11,311 bases of DNA, from assembly GCA_031275255.1 (NCBI GenBank), contig JAISPA010000019.1, forward strand, positions 1 to 11,311, read 5' to 3'. The position numbers and the translations under genes were made by a program. Within the stretch, counting starts at the first letter, position 1; each line of letters starts with the position of its first letter. This document shows, piece by piece, positions 6,517-11,311 of the stretch. The notes beneath the pieces are model-generated. The model worked only from the letters and a program-made list of their open reading frames with translations. It made no database searches and was not told the DNA's origin. This stretch comes from Acidaminococcales bacterium (lineage in GTDB: Bacteria > Bacillota > Negativicutes > Acidaminococcales > JAISLQ01).

Positions 6517-7985
6517 GACAGTAACTGCCTGGCCGTCTGGATAAGCAGCCTGACGCCGAACCCGCTGGCGCCTTTCACGGTATAGCCCGCGGTTTTTTTA
6601 GCCATATCGGTATTGCCTATATCAATATGCACCCAGGGTTTATCGGTAAATTCGCCGATAAACATGCCGCCCGTAATCATCCCGCCGCTGCGGCCGCCGC
6701 TGTTTTTGATATCGGCGACATCGCTTTTGTTGTATTCTTTAAATTCGTCAAAACTCGGCATCTGCCAGCATTTTTCTCCGCATACTTTTCCGGCGGCGAT
6801 CACCTTATCGCACAAGTCCTGGTTGTTGGCCACAACGCCGGCGACGAAATCGCCGAGCGCGATGGACGCCGCGCCGGTCAAAGTGGCTATATCAATTATC
6901 TTCGCCGCGGACAGTTTTGCCCCCGCGTACCAGACCGCGTCCGCCAAAATCAGCCGTCCTTCGGCATCGGTTGTTATTATTTCGATCGTCTTGCCCGAGG
7001 CGGCTGTTACAATGTCGCCGGGACGCGAAGCGGTTCCTGACGGCATGTTCTCCACGCAGGGAATGACGCCGACGACGTTTATCGGTATTTTCAGCCGGGC
7101 GATCGCGCAAACCGCAGCCAAAACAGCGGCCGCGCCGCCCATATCGCCCTTCATGTCGCCCATGCCCTCCGCCGGTTTGATGGAAATGCCGCCGGAATCA
7201 AAGGTAATCCCTTTGCCCACAAAAGCGATTTTTTCGCCGCCTCCGCCCTTGCCCGCATATTCAAGCACCAGGAGTTTAGGCGGCTGCGCGGAACCTTTCG
7301 CCACACTGAGCAAAGCGCCCATTCCCAACTTTTCCATATCCTTTTGTTCTAGTATTTTAAAGGCCACTCCCGCCCCGGCGGCCATTTTTTCCGCTTCCCG
7401 CGCCAGGCTTTCCGGAGCAATTACGTTGGCCGGGCTATTGATCAAATCACGGGCCAGGTTGACGTTCTCGCCGATACAGCCGGCTTCCGTTACCGCCGTT
7501 TCCGCACCTGCCGCGCCGGGTGCGACCAAGAGGACTTTCTCCAGCGAAACCGGCTTTTTTTCCGTTTTAAATCGATCGAAAACATAGCCGCCCAAAATGA
7601 CGCCTTCCGCGAAAGCGCCTATCCGAACACAATCGCCGGCCAGACCGTCAGGGAAACAAACGACCGGCGACCGCTGTTTCCCGGCGGCAGAGGCGCGGGC
7701 TATATTGCCGCCCAGCGTACGCGACTTGTCTGCCGTGCATTCTTCTATCGCGCCGGTCCCGACAAGCAGCAGTTTGATTATCGGCCGGCCGTCCGCATGA
7801 AAAAAACATTCCTTTCCAAATTCCGTCAATTCCGGCTGTTCTTTTAATATTGACAAGACTTTTGCCCGCAAATCCCCGGGCAAAAAAGAAGAAACTACTG
7901 TTTTTTTTCCGGTTTTCCCCGCCAGCACAACCAATTCCCGCTGCCCGGCCGGCAATTTGCCCAATACCTGTACCTGAACATTCAT
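6510..7985 (-). CDS. pepA: Leucyl aminopeptidase, M17 family
   Basis: A two-zinc cytosolic exopeptidase, hexameric in known members, that removes N-terminal residues from peptides. From the ATG at 7983-7985 the product has 491 residues. The N-terminal domain (about 1-160) is divergent, as usual; the catalytic domain holds VGKGITFDSGGISIKP with K258 and D263, D281 in MKGDMGG, and D340, E342 and R344 in TTDAEGRLILADA. The spacings between these residues (5, 18, 59, 2, 2) equal those of E. coli PepA K270, D275, D293, D352, E354, R356. The C-terminus has WVHIDIGNTD. An in-frame ATG at 8022-8024 adds 13 residues but lacks a ribosome binding site; GGAAAG lies about 10 nt before the chosen ATG. First gene of the minus-strand cluster, with an AT-rich promoter region upstream; its end overlaps the PHP gene. 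Confidence 0.95.
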   Translation of the reverse strand: MNVQVQVLGKLPAGQRELVVLAGKTGKKTVVSSFLPGDLRAKVLSILKEQPELTEFGKECFFHADGRPIIKLLLVGTGAIEECTADKSRTLGGNIARASAAGKQRSPVVCFPDGLAGDCVRIGAFAEGVILGGYVFDRFKTEKKPVSLEKVLLVAPGAAGAETAVTEAGCIGENVNLARDLINSPANVIAPESLAREAEKMAAGAGVAFKILEQKDMEKLGMGALLSVAKGSAQPPKLLVLEYAGKGGGGEKIAFVGKGITFDSGGISIKPAEGMGDMKGDMGGAAAVLAAVCAIARLKIPINVVGVIPCVENMPSGTASRPGDIVTAASGKTIEIITTDAEGRLILADAVWYAGAKLSAAKIIDIATLTGAASIALGDFVAGVVANNQDLCDKVIAAGKVCGEKCWQMPSFDEFKEYNKSDVADIKNSGGRSGGMITGGMFIGEFTDKPWVHIDIGNTDMAKKTAGYTVKGASGFGVRLLIQTARQLLSC

Positions 7986-8035
7986 AAAATCACTGCTTTC
8001 CAATTTTTTTAATCCAAATGCCATTCTGTATTGCT

Positions 8036-8075
8036 ATTATTTTATCTTAAATATATGATATTTGTCCAATATCAA
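8036..8075 (-). promoter_or_regulatory. Probable promoter of the pepA cluster, with an inverted repeat
   Basis: An AT-rich stretch upstream of pepA. On the minus strand, TTGGAC (8064-8069) and GATAAA (8041-8046) are 17 bp apart; TAAAAT (8039-8044) is an alternative -10. Overlapping the -35 is an inverted repeat, GATATT (8057-8062) and AATATC (8068-8073), 5 bp apart, a candidate operator. The match to consensus is modest. It is the only likely entry point for transcription of the cluster that I can see. Confidence 0.45.
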
Positions 8076-8179
8076 AGTATGTAACAAAAGATAAAACAAA
8101 TTACCGGCCGGCCGTCGAAAGCCGCTGCCTGTCGCGCAGGCGAAAAATTTCTCCCTTGCCCGTATTTTCGCAAACGGCG

Positions 8180-8212
8180 GCGCAGCGGCGGCCGTGAAGG
8201 CCGCCGCTGCGC
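8180..8212 (-). other. Perfect 14-bp GC-rich hairpin downstream of the porin remnant
   Basis: GCGCAGCGGCGGCC (8180-8193) and GGCCGCCGCTGCGC (8199-8212) are exact complements around a 5-nt loop. No T-run follows on either strand (TTGGTTGCTG on the plus side, CGCCGTTTGC on the minus side), so it is not a textbook intrinsic terminator, although a stem this strong could stop transcription. It lies 40 nt past the stop codon of the porin-tail ORF and may be the original porin gene's 3' end signal. Between it and the pepA promoter is one further small stem, GCCTG/CAGGC (8127-8141). Confidence 0.6.
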
Positions 8213-8252
8213 TTGGTTGCTGTTTCGCTGTTTTTGTCCTGTAAAGATTTTT

Positions 8253-8438
8253 TTAGAAATAGAAGAATACGCGGGTCCAGAGGAGGTTGTTGTCGTAAAT
8301 ATCGCCCTTCTTGCTGTCAAAATCAAAGTAGTCGAGGGCAAACTCAATGTTTTTCGCCAGGATGAGAGCCGCCCTGTGCCGATTCCCACCATGATCCGTC
8401 ACTTCTTTGATGATCTTGTATGTCTGTTCGTCCCTCAT
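8253..8438 (-). pseudogene. Chimeric ORF: transposase N-terminus joined to a porin C-terminus
   Basis: A 61-codon ORF starting at ATG 8436-8438, with AGGAGG (8448-8453) 9 nt upstream. Its first ~26 residues, MRDEQTYKIIKEVTDHGGN followed by RHRAAL, resemble the helix-turn-helix start of ISNCY/IS1202-group transposases. The rest, from about AKNIEFALDYFDFDSKKG to NLLWTRVFFYF, does not continue a transposase. It has the alternating aromatic pattern and terminal Phe of the last strands of an outer-membrane beta-barrel, like the SLH-domain porins of Negativicutes. The junction is near 8360. Both parts are recognised from memory, the porin part less surely. The simplest reading is insertion of an IS into a porin gene followed by deletion of the IS body and most of the porin. 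The ORF keeps the IS start signals and might be translated, but it lacks any signal peptide or complete barrel, so no function is expected. Confidence 0.6.
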
Positions 8439-8555
8439 GTTCAATATCCTCCTGATTGTCTCCACCTCGTCTTTCTTAGTGATGATGAGGTGTTATTATA
8501 CCGCATCCTGTCCCTTCAAGTGAGACAAATTCTTGTGCGCTTTAGTGAGACAATA
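8361..8555 (-). mobile_element. Left-end remnant of an ISNCY/IS1202-like insertion sequence
   Basis: On the minus strand, in order from the presumed tip: TTGTCTCACT twice (8544-8553 and 8519-8528), a TATAAT -10-like box (8495-8500), an inverted repeat CACCTC/GAGGTG, an AGGAGG ribosome binding site, and the first ~26 codons of the transposase. This is the layout of the 5' end of an IS. The other end, most of the transposase including any DDE residues, and a target duplication are not found, so the element is dead. The family assignment rests on the transposase N-terminus from memory; the exact outer boundary is uncertain. Confidence 0.55.
8519..8553 (+). repeat. Two direct AGTGAGACAA repeats at the IS end
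   Basis: AGTGAGACAA occurs at 8519-8528 and 8544-8553, 25 bp apart start to start (about two and a half helical turns). Paired motifs at an IS end usually serve as transposase binding sites. Next to the outer copy is an 8-bp palindrome CACATGTG (8557-8564). Confidence 0.6.
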
Positions 8556-8572
8556 TCACATGTGGTTCAGAG

Positions 8573-8627
8573 AAAAAATTTTTATAAAAAATTTTTGGTT
8601 GACAATTCATTATGATGTTATTATAAT
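8573..8627 (+). promoter_or_regulatory. Full-consensus promoter with UP-like element for the repressor gene
   Basis: TTGACA (8599-8604) and TATAAT (8622-8627) are both perfect and separated by the ideal 17 bp. Directly upstream are two copies of AAAAAATTTTT (8573-8583 and 8586-8596), the position and composition of an UP element. The predicted start is near 8634, inside the operator, so unrepressed activity should be high and repression direct. Confidence 0.9.
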
Positions 8628-8632
8628 TACAG

Positions 8633-8648
8633 TTGAATAATTGTTCAA
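8633..8648 (+). promoter_or_regulatory. ArsR/SmtB-type operator O1 in front of the repressor gene
   Basis: Inverted repeat TTGAA-TAATTG-TTCAA overlapping the predicted transcription start. The TGAA...TTCA core is typical of SmtB/CadC operators. It matches the site at 9465-9480, including flanks: both are preceded by ACAG and followed by TT(A)T-ATCAA-like sequence. Likely bound by the repressor encoded at 8672-9040. Confidence 0.82.
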
Positions 8649-8671
8649 TTATATCAACAAGGAGCTGCCTT

Positions 8672-9040
8672 ATGCGGAAAAGCGTGGCCGATGCGGCCAG
8701 ATGTGATTGCCATACCATACACGAAGAAGTAGTCAACAGGGTAAGGGGCAATATGCCGGCAGATGAGTCTTTGCTCGACCTGGCCGATCTTTTTAAGGTA
8801 TTCAGCGACTCAACCAGGGTGAAAATCCTCTGCGCTCTTTTCCAGGCGGAAATGTGCGTGTGCGATATCGCCGTGATCCTCGGCATGACCAAGTCTTCCA
8901 TTTCGCACCAACTCAGGGTGCTCAAACAAACCAAACTGGTAAAATACCGCCGCGACGGCAAAGTAGTCTATTATTCGCTGGCCGACGACCACGTGAAAAC
9001 GGTATTTGACCAAGGGTTTGTCCATGTTACCGAAGGTTGA
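8672..9040 (+). CDS. cadC: CadC/SmtB-type ArsR family metal-sensing repressor
   Basis: A 122-residue winged-helix repressor that leaves DNA when it binds metal. The helix-turn-helix region reads DIAVILGMTKSSISHQLRVL (65-84), followed by the wing YRRDGKVVYYSL (92-103). Metal ligands are clear: C11 and C13 in the N-terminal RCDCH, C62 and C64 in EMCVCDI, and D105, H107, H118 and E121 at the C-terminus. The last four are offset by exactly +4 from CadC of plasmid pI258 (D101, H103, H114, E117), and C62/C64 by +4 from C58/C60. Thus both the alpha3N (Cd/Pb) and alpha5 (Zn) sites seem to be present. I chose ATG at 8672 because AAGGAG (8659-8664) lies 7 nt upstream; a longer frame from 8633 would begin at the operator. 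It is probably autoregulated through O1 and also controls the ATPase gene through O2. Confidence 0.95.
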   Translation: MRKSVADAARCDCHTIHEEVVNRVRGNMPADESLLDLADLFKVFSDSTRVKILCALFQAEMCVCDIAVILGMTKSSISHQLRVLKQTKLVKYRRDGKVVYYSLADDHVKTVFDQGFVHVTEG

Positions 9041-9051
9041 GCCAGTGCCCC

Positions 9052-9105
9052 GCAACACCTAAAAGTTTACCAAACGCCGGTTTTTTTCCCGCCGGGCGGT
9101 GTTGC
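9052..9105 (+). repeat. Inverted repeat after the repressor gene
   Basis: GCAACACC (9052-9059) and GGTGTTGC (9098-9105) are exact complements 38 nt apart, with a partial inner pairing CGCCGG/CCGGGCG around a run of seven T (9081-9087 region). It begins 11 nt after the repressor stop codon. The T-run lies inside the loop instead of after the stem, so terminator activity is doubtful. Up to 9464 no gene is seen. Confidence 0.4.
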
Positions 9106-9128
9106 AAAGCCTCGCCGAACCTTTGAAG

Positions 9129-9166
9129 GCCACGGACGGCCAAATGCCGAATTTGCCACGGATGGC
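9129..9166 (+). repeat. Short direct repeat GCCACGGAYGGC
   Basis: GCCACGGACGGC (9129-9140) and GCCACGGATGGC (9155-9166) differ by one base. They lie in the non-coding gap between the repressor and ATPase genes, together with other repeat material. No function is evident. Confidence 0.45.
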
Positions 9167-9237
9167 AGCCATTTTGCCGGTGCGCCTGCATCTTGCGCCT
9201 TGCCCGGCGAAAAAATCCTCGCCGTGCGCTTTTTTCC

Positions 9238-9320
9238 GGATTGCCGCGTTGCTTCGCTCCTCGCAACGACAGGGGAGAACGCGGGCGCAGCGAAGCATCC
9301 AGCCTTTTTCCGTCATTGCT
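9238..9320 (+). repeat. Dispersed hairpin repeat, degenerate copy
   Basis: Contains CGTTGC (9247-9252) and GCAACG (9263-9268) as a 6-bp stem, inside the run GCTTCGCTCCTCGCAACGAC, then GCGAAGCATCCAG (9289-9301) and GTCATTGC (9312-9319). This vocabulary (TTGCGAGGAGCGAAGCAA, CAATCCAG, GTCATTGC) is that of a widespread intergenic repeat type seen in many bacterial genomes, recognised from memory. It is non-coding; long ORFs across it arise from its high GC. Confidence 0.5.
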
Positions 9321-9356
9321 ATGAATCCATCAGGGATTCGTTTGCTGCGGTGAACG

Positions 9357-9407
9357 CAGTCCATGGCCAATTGCGAGGCCGCTATGGCCGAAGCAATCCA
9401 GTCCATG
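9357..9407 (+). repeat. Hairpin repeat unit flanked by 9-bp direct repeats
   Basis: ATTGC (9370-9374) pairs with GCAAT (9393-9397), and GGCC (9377-9380) with GGCC (9386-9389) around GCTAT. The unit is bordered by CAGTCCATG at 9357-9365 and 9399-9407. It shares the ATTGCGAGG...GAAGCAATCCAG wording with the neighbouring copy. The flanking repeats could be a target duplication or part of the unit. Confidence 0.5.
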
Positions 9408-9416
9408 CCTGCCATA

Positions 9417-9432
9417 GGTGCTGCAAAGCACC
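9417..9432 (+). other. Perfect small hairpin with GCAA tetraloop
   Basis: GGTGCT (9417-9422), GCAA, AGCACC (9427-9432): a 6-bp stem closed by a GNRA-type loop, 32 nt upstream of operator O2. It would form in a transcript running on from the repressor gene. No T-run follows. Confidence 0.4.
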
Positions 9433-9464
9433 AGAAAGTACCAGTATGTTTTCGGAAACTACAG

Positions 9465-9480
9465 TTGAACATGTATTCAA
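9465..9480 (+). promoter_or_regulatory. ArsR/SmtB-type operator O2 in front of the ATPase gene
   Basis: Inverted repeat TTGAA-CATGTA-TTCAA, with the same arms and 6-bp centre length as O1 at 8633-8648 and the same ACAG prefix. It overlaps the predicted -35 of the ATPase promoter, so the repressor would block polymerase binding here, in contrast to O1, which overlaps the start site. Confidence 0.82.
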
Positions 9481-9504
9481 TTTATCAATCGTTCACAATA
9501 TAAA
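9476..9504 (+). promoter_or_regulatory. Probable promoter of the ATPase gene
   Basis: TTCAAT (9476-9481) and TATAAA (9499-9504) with a 17-bp spacer, overlapping O2. It is clearly weaker than the repressor's promoter. The leader downstream folds as GCGGC (9506-9510) with GCCGC (9524-9528) and ends in the ribosome binding site AGGGAG (9541-9546). Confidence 0.55.
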
Positions 9505-9554
9505 GGCGGCAGGAATTTTTCCCGCCGCAGCCGAGAGGGAAGGGAGAATCAATC

Positions 9555-11311
9555 ATGCGGGAAACAAATGGCAAACTAACGCCGAAAACACTTTATTTAC
9601 AAGGGCTTGACTGCGCGTTTTGCGCGCGCAAGATTGAGGACGGTCTGCGGGCTTTGCCGGGCGTCAGTTTTGCCCGCCTGGATTTCGCTGGGCAGAAGCT
9701 GACGCTGGGCACTACGGGCGAGGCGAGTTGGCCGGATCTGCTTTCCCGGGCAAAGGAGCTTATAGCGGCGGCGGAGCCGTCGGTAAAGGTTTCCGACTAT
9801 AAAAACAAAGGCGGCGCGAAAGACAGCGGCGGCCGCTACGCGCGCGTGCGCGCCGCTTTGCCCGTAGCGGGTGCAGTAGTGTTCGCGGGCGCGCTGGCGC
9901 TTGACCTCGCCTATCCTTTCAATCTGGCGGTTTTTCTGGCAAGTTACCTCCTGGCGGGCGGCGACGTGCTGCTGCGGGCGGCGCGGAACTTGGCGCGCGG
10001 CGCGGTGCTTGACGAAAATTTCCTCATGGGCGCGGCGACCATCGGCGCTTTCGTCATCGGGGAATATCCGGAAGGCGTGGCGGTCATGCTTTTTTATCAG
10101 GCCGGCGAATTTTGCCAGCGCAAAGCGGTGGAACGCGCGCGCGGCTCGATCGCTGCCCTGATGGACATCCGGCCCGATTTCGCCAATTTAAAGACGCCTG
10201 ACGGCATAAAGCGGGTAACGCCCGAAGAAGTGAAGCCGGGAGATTTCATCATTGTCAGGCCGGGCGAGAAAGCGCCGCTGGACGGCGTGGTCGCGGAGGG
10301 GTTTTCCGCTTTCGACACCTCCGCGCTGACCGGCGAATCTTTGCCCCGCGACGTAGGCCCGGGCAGCGCCGTGCTTTCCGGCGCCATCAATTTGAACGGC
10401 CTGCTGACCGTCGAAGTTACCCGCGATTTTGGCGAATCGACCGTGAAAAAAATACTTGATCTGGTTGAAAGCGCCAGCGAAAAGAAAGCGGCCGCGGAAA
10501 ATTTCATAACAAGGTTTTCCCGTTATTACACGCCCTGCGTTGTTTTCGCCGCCGCGCTTTTAGCGGTAATCCCCCCTCTTGCCTGGCCGGGCGCCGCTTT
10601 CGCGGAATGGGCGGAGAGGGCTTTGGTCTTTTTGGTGGTATCTTGCCCCTGCGCGCTCGTCATATCCGTGCCGCTCAGCTTTTTCGGCGGTATCGGCGGC
10701 GCGTCGCGCCAGGGCATACTGATCAAAGGCAGCAATTATCTTGACGCGTTAAGCCAGGTGGACACGGTCGTGTTCGACAAGACGGGGACGCTTACCAAAG
10801 GCGTGTTTAACGTGATTTCCGTTACGCCGGCCGGCGGCCTTACAGAAGATGATCTGCTGTTTTTCGCGGCGGGCGCGGAAAGCCACTCCACCCACCCGAT
10901 CGCCCTGTCGATACGGAAAGCCTGTAAACGCGCTCCGGAGGCGGAAAATATAACCGAGGTGCGGGAAATCGCCGGGCAGGGCGTAAGTGCGCGCGCAGCC
11001 GGCTGTTTTGTGCTGGCAGGCAACGACAAATTGCTGGAAGCCGCCGGAATAAGCTATAAAAAAACAAAAAGCCCGGGAACGGTCGTATATGTGGCAGTAG
11101 ACGGGAATTTCGCCGGCCATATCGAAATCGCCGACGAGTTAAAGCCCGACAGCGTCCGGGCGGTCGCCGGGCTGAAAGCGCTGGGAGTGCGGCAGTCGGT
11201 CATGCTGACCGGCGACAGCCAGGCGGCGGCTGAACACGCGGCGGATATTCTCGGTTTGGATCAGGTCTACGCGCAACTTCTGCCACAGGAAAAAATTGCG
11301 GTAATCAAAAA
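9555..11311 (+). CDS. cadA: Cd/Zn/Pb-exporting P1B-type ATPase (CadA/ZntA type), C-terminus cut
   Basis: A heavy-metal efflux pump of the inner membrane, powered by ATP through an aspartyl-phosphate. About 585 residues are visible before the window edge. In order: an N-terminal metal-binding domain with GLDCAFCARKIE (C20, C23; Asp before the first Cys is usual for Zn/Cd types); hydrophobic segments from about 98; the actuator TGES (259-262); the translocation motif SCPCALV (C364, C366); the phosphorylation site DKTGT (D408); the nucleotide-binding SHSTHPIA (H447-P448); and MLTGDS (D554). CPC plus the DCxxC domain indicate the Zn/Cd/Pb class (P1B-2) rather than copper. The hinge GDGxND motif and the last two membrane helices, which would confirm the metal, lie outside. 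The ATG at 9555 has AGGGAG 8 nt upstream. It is regulated through O2 by the repressor at 8672-9040. Confidence 0.95.
   Translation, partial: MRETNGKLTPKTLYLQGLDCAFCARKIEDGLRALPGVSFARLDFAGQKLTLGTTGEASWPDLLSRAKELIAAAEPSVKVSDYKNKGGAKDSGGRYARVRAALPVAGAVVFAGALALDLAYPFNLAVFLASYLLAGGDVLLRAARNLARGAVLDENFLMGAATIGAFVIGEYPEGVAVMLFYQAGEFCQRKAVERARGSIAALMDIRPDFANLKTPDGIKRVTPEEVKPGDFIIVRPGEKAPLDGVVAEGFSAFDTSALTGESLPRDVGPGSAVLSGAINLNGLLTVEVTRDFGESTVKKILDLVESASEKKAAAENFITRFSRYYTPCVVFAAALLAVIPPLAWPGAAFAEWAERALVFLVVSCPCALVISVPLSFFGGIGGASRQGILIKGSNYLDALSQVDTVVFDKTGTLTKGVFNVISVTPAGGLTEDDLLFFAAGAESHSTHPIALSIRKACKRAPEAENITEVREIAGQGVSARAAGCFVLAGNDKLLEAAGISYKKTKSPGTVVYVAVDGNFAGHIEIADELKPDSVRAVAGLKALGVRQSVMLTGDSQAAAEHAADILGLDQVYAQLLPQEKIAVIK

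Noticed and set aside
7986..8024. Longer pepA start (ATG at 8024)
   Set aside because: No ribosome binding site in front of it and the start of the protein is not improved by the extra 13 residues; the promoter -10 would be very close.
9052..9105. Rho-independent terminator for the repressor gene
   Set aside because: The T-run falls within the loop, not after the stem, so it does not meet the usual form; kept only as an inverted repeat.
9200..9610. 136-codon plus-strand ORF, and the opposing 9059-9472 minus-strand ORF
   Set aside because: Both run through dispersed repeats and (plus strand) across the O2 operator and the ATPase start in the wrong frame; typical products of GC-rich repeats.
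9901..10161. 86-codon plus-strand ORF inside the ATPase gene
   Set aside because: It is a shifted frame of the ATPase gene, whose own frame is open from 9555 to the window edge with all P-type ATPase motifs.
1..11311. tRNA, rRNA or CRISPR array
   Set aside because: No cloverleaf with a T-loop GGTTCGAATC-like motif, no rRNA-like block and no regularly spaced repeat array seen on reading through the gaps.

Overview
The window reads as the chromosome of a diderm Firmicute, probably of the class Negativicutes. Support: strong AGGAGG-type Shine-Dalgarno sites and frequent GTG/TTG starts; Firmicute-type families (DUF3870, a P-loop/Asp23 fusion, an EF-G paralogue with a GGAGKTS P-loop); and, most telling, a short remnant that looks like the C-terminal strand of an outer-membrane porin. 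The class assignment is an inference from memory of these families, not from a search.

Left and centre (1-8075), all on the minus strand. At the left edge is the N-terminus of a full-length-type transketolase (tkt) with its own promoter (455-484) and a long, foldable leader of about 200 nt. Upstream of it is a compact housekeeping cluster read right to left: leucyl aminopeptidase pepA, a PHP-domain phosphoesterase (overlapping pepA by 7 nt), a P-loop NTPase fused to an Asp23/Gls24 domain, a DUF3870 protein, an M42 metallo-aminopeptidase, nucleoside diphosphate kinase ndk, and an EF-G paralogue. Spacing is short except before the EF-G gene, where a 195-nt gap holds alternative hairpins. A perfect palindromic terminator (493-521) closes the cluster. 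The themes are peptide turnover (pepA, M42), nucleotide metabolism (ndk, PHP) and translation (EF-G paralogue).

Middle junction (8076-8572). This stretch is genomic scar tissue. It contains a GC-rich hairpin with a perfect 14-bp stem, a chimeric 61-codon ORF joining the start of an ISNCY/IS1202-like transposase to a porin tail, and the IS end with two direct AGTGAGACAA repeats. It suggests an IS insertion into a porin gene followed by deletion.

Right (8573-11311), plus strand. This is a metal-resistance module. A CadC/SmtB-type ArsR repressor, with residues spaced as in both known metal sites, is driven by a full-consensus promoter with an A/T-rich upstream element. It is followed by a 514-nt non-coding gap with dispersed hairpin repeats, and then a CadA/ZntA-type P1B ATPase cut by the window edge. 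Each gene has a nearly identical 16-bp inverted-repeat operator, so the repressor probably controls its own gene and the pump separately. The module makes sense as metal (Cd/Pb/Zn) sensing coupled to efflux. I see no clearly new system; the most unusual items are the IS-porin chimera, the twin operators split by repeats, and the structured tkt leader.
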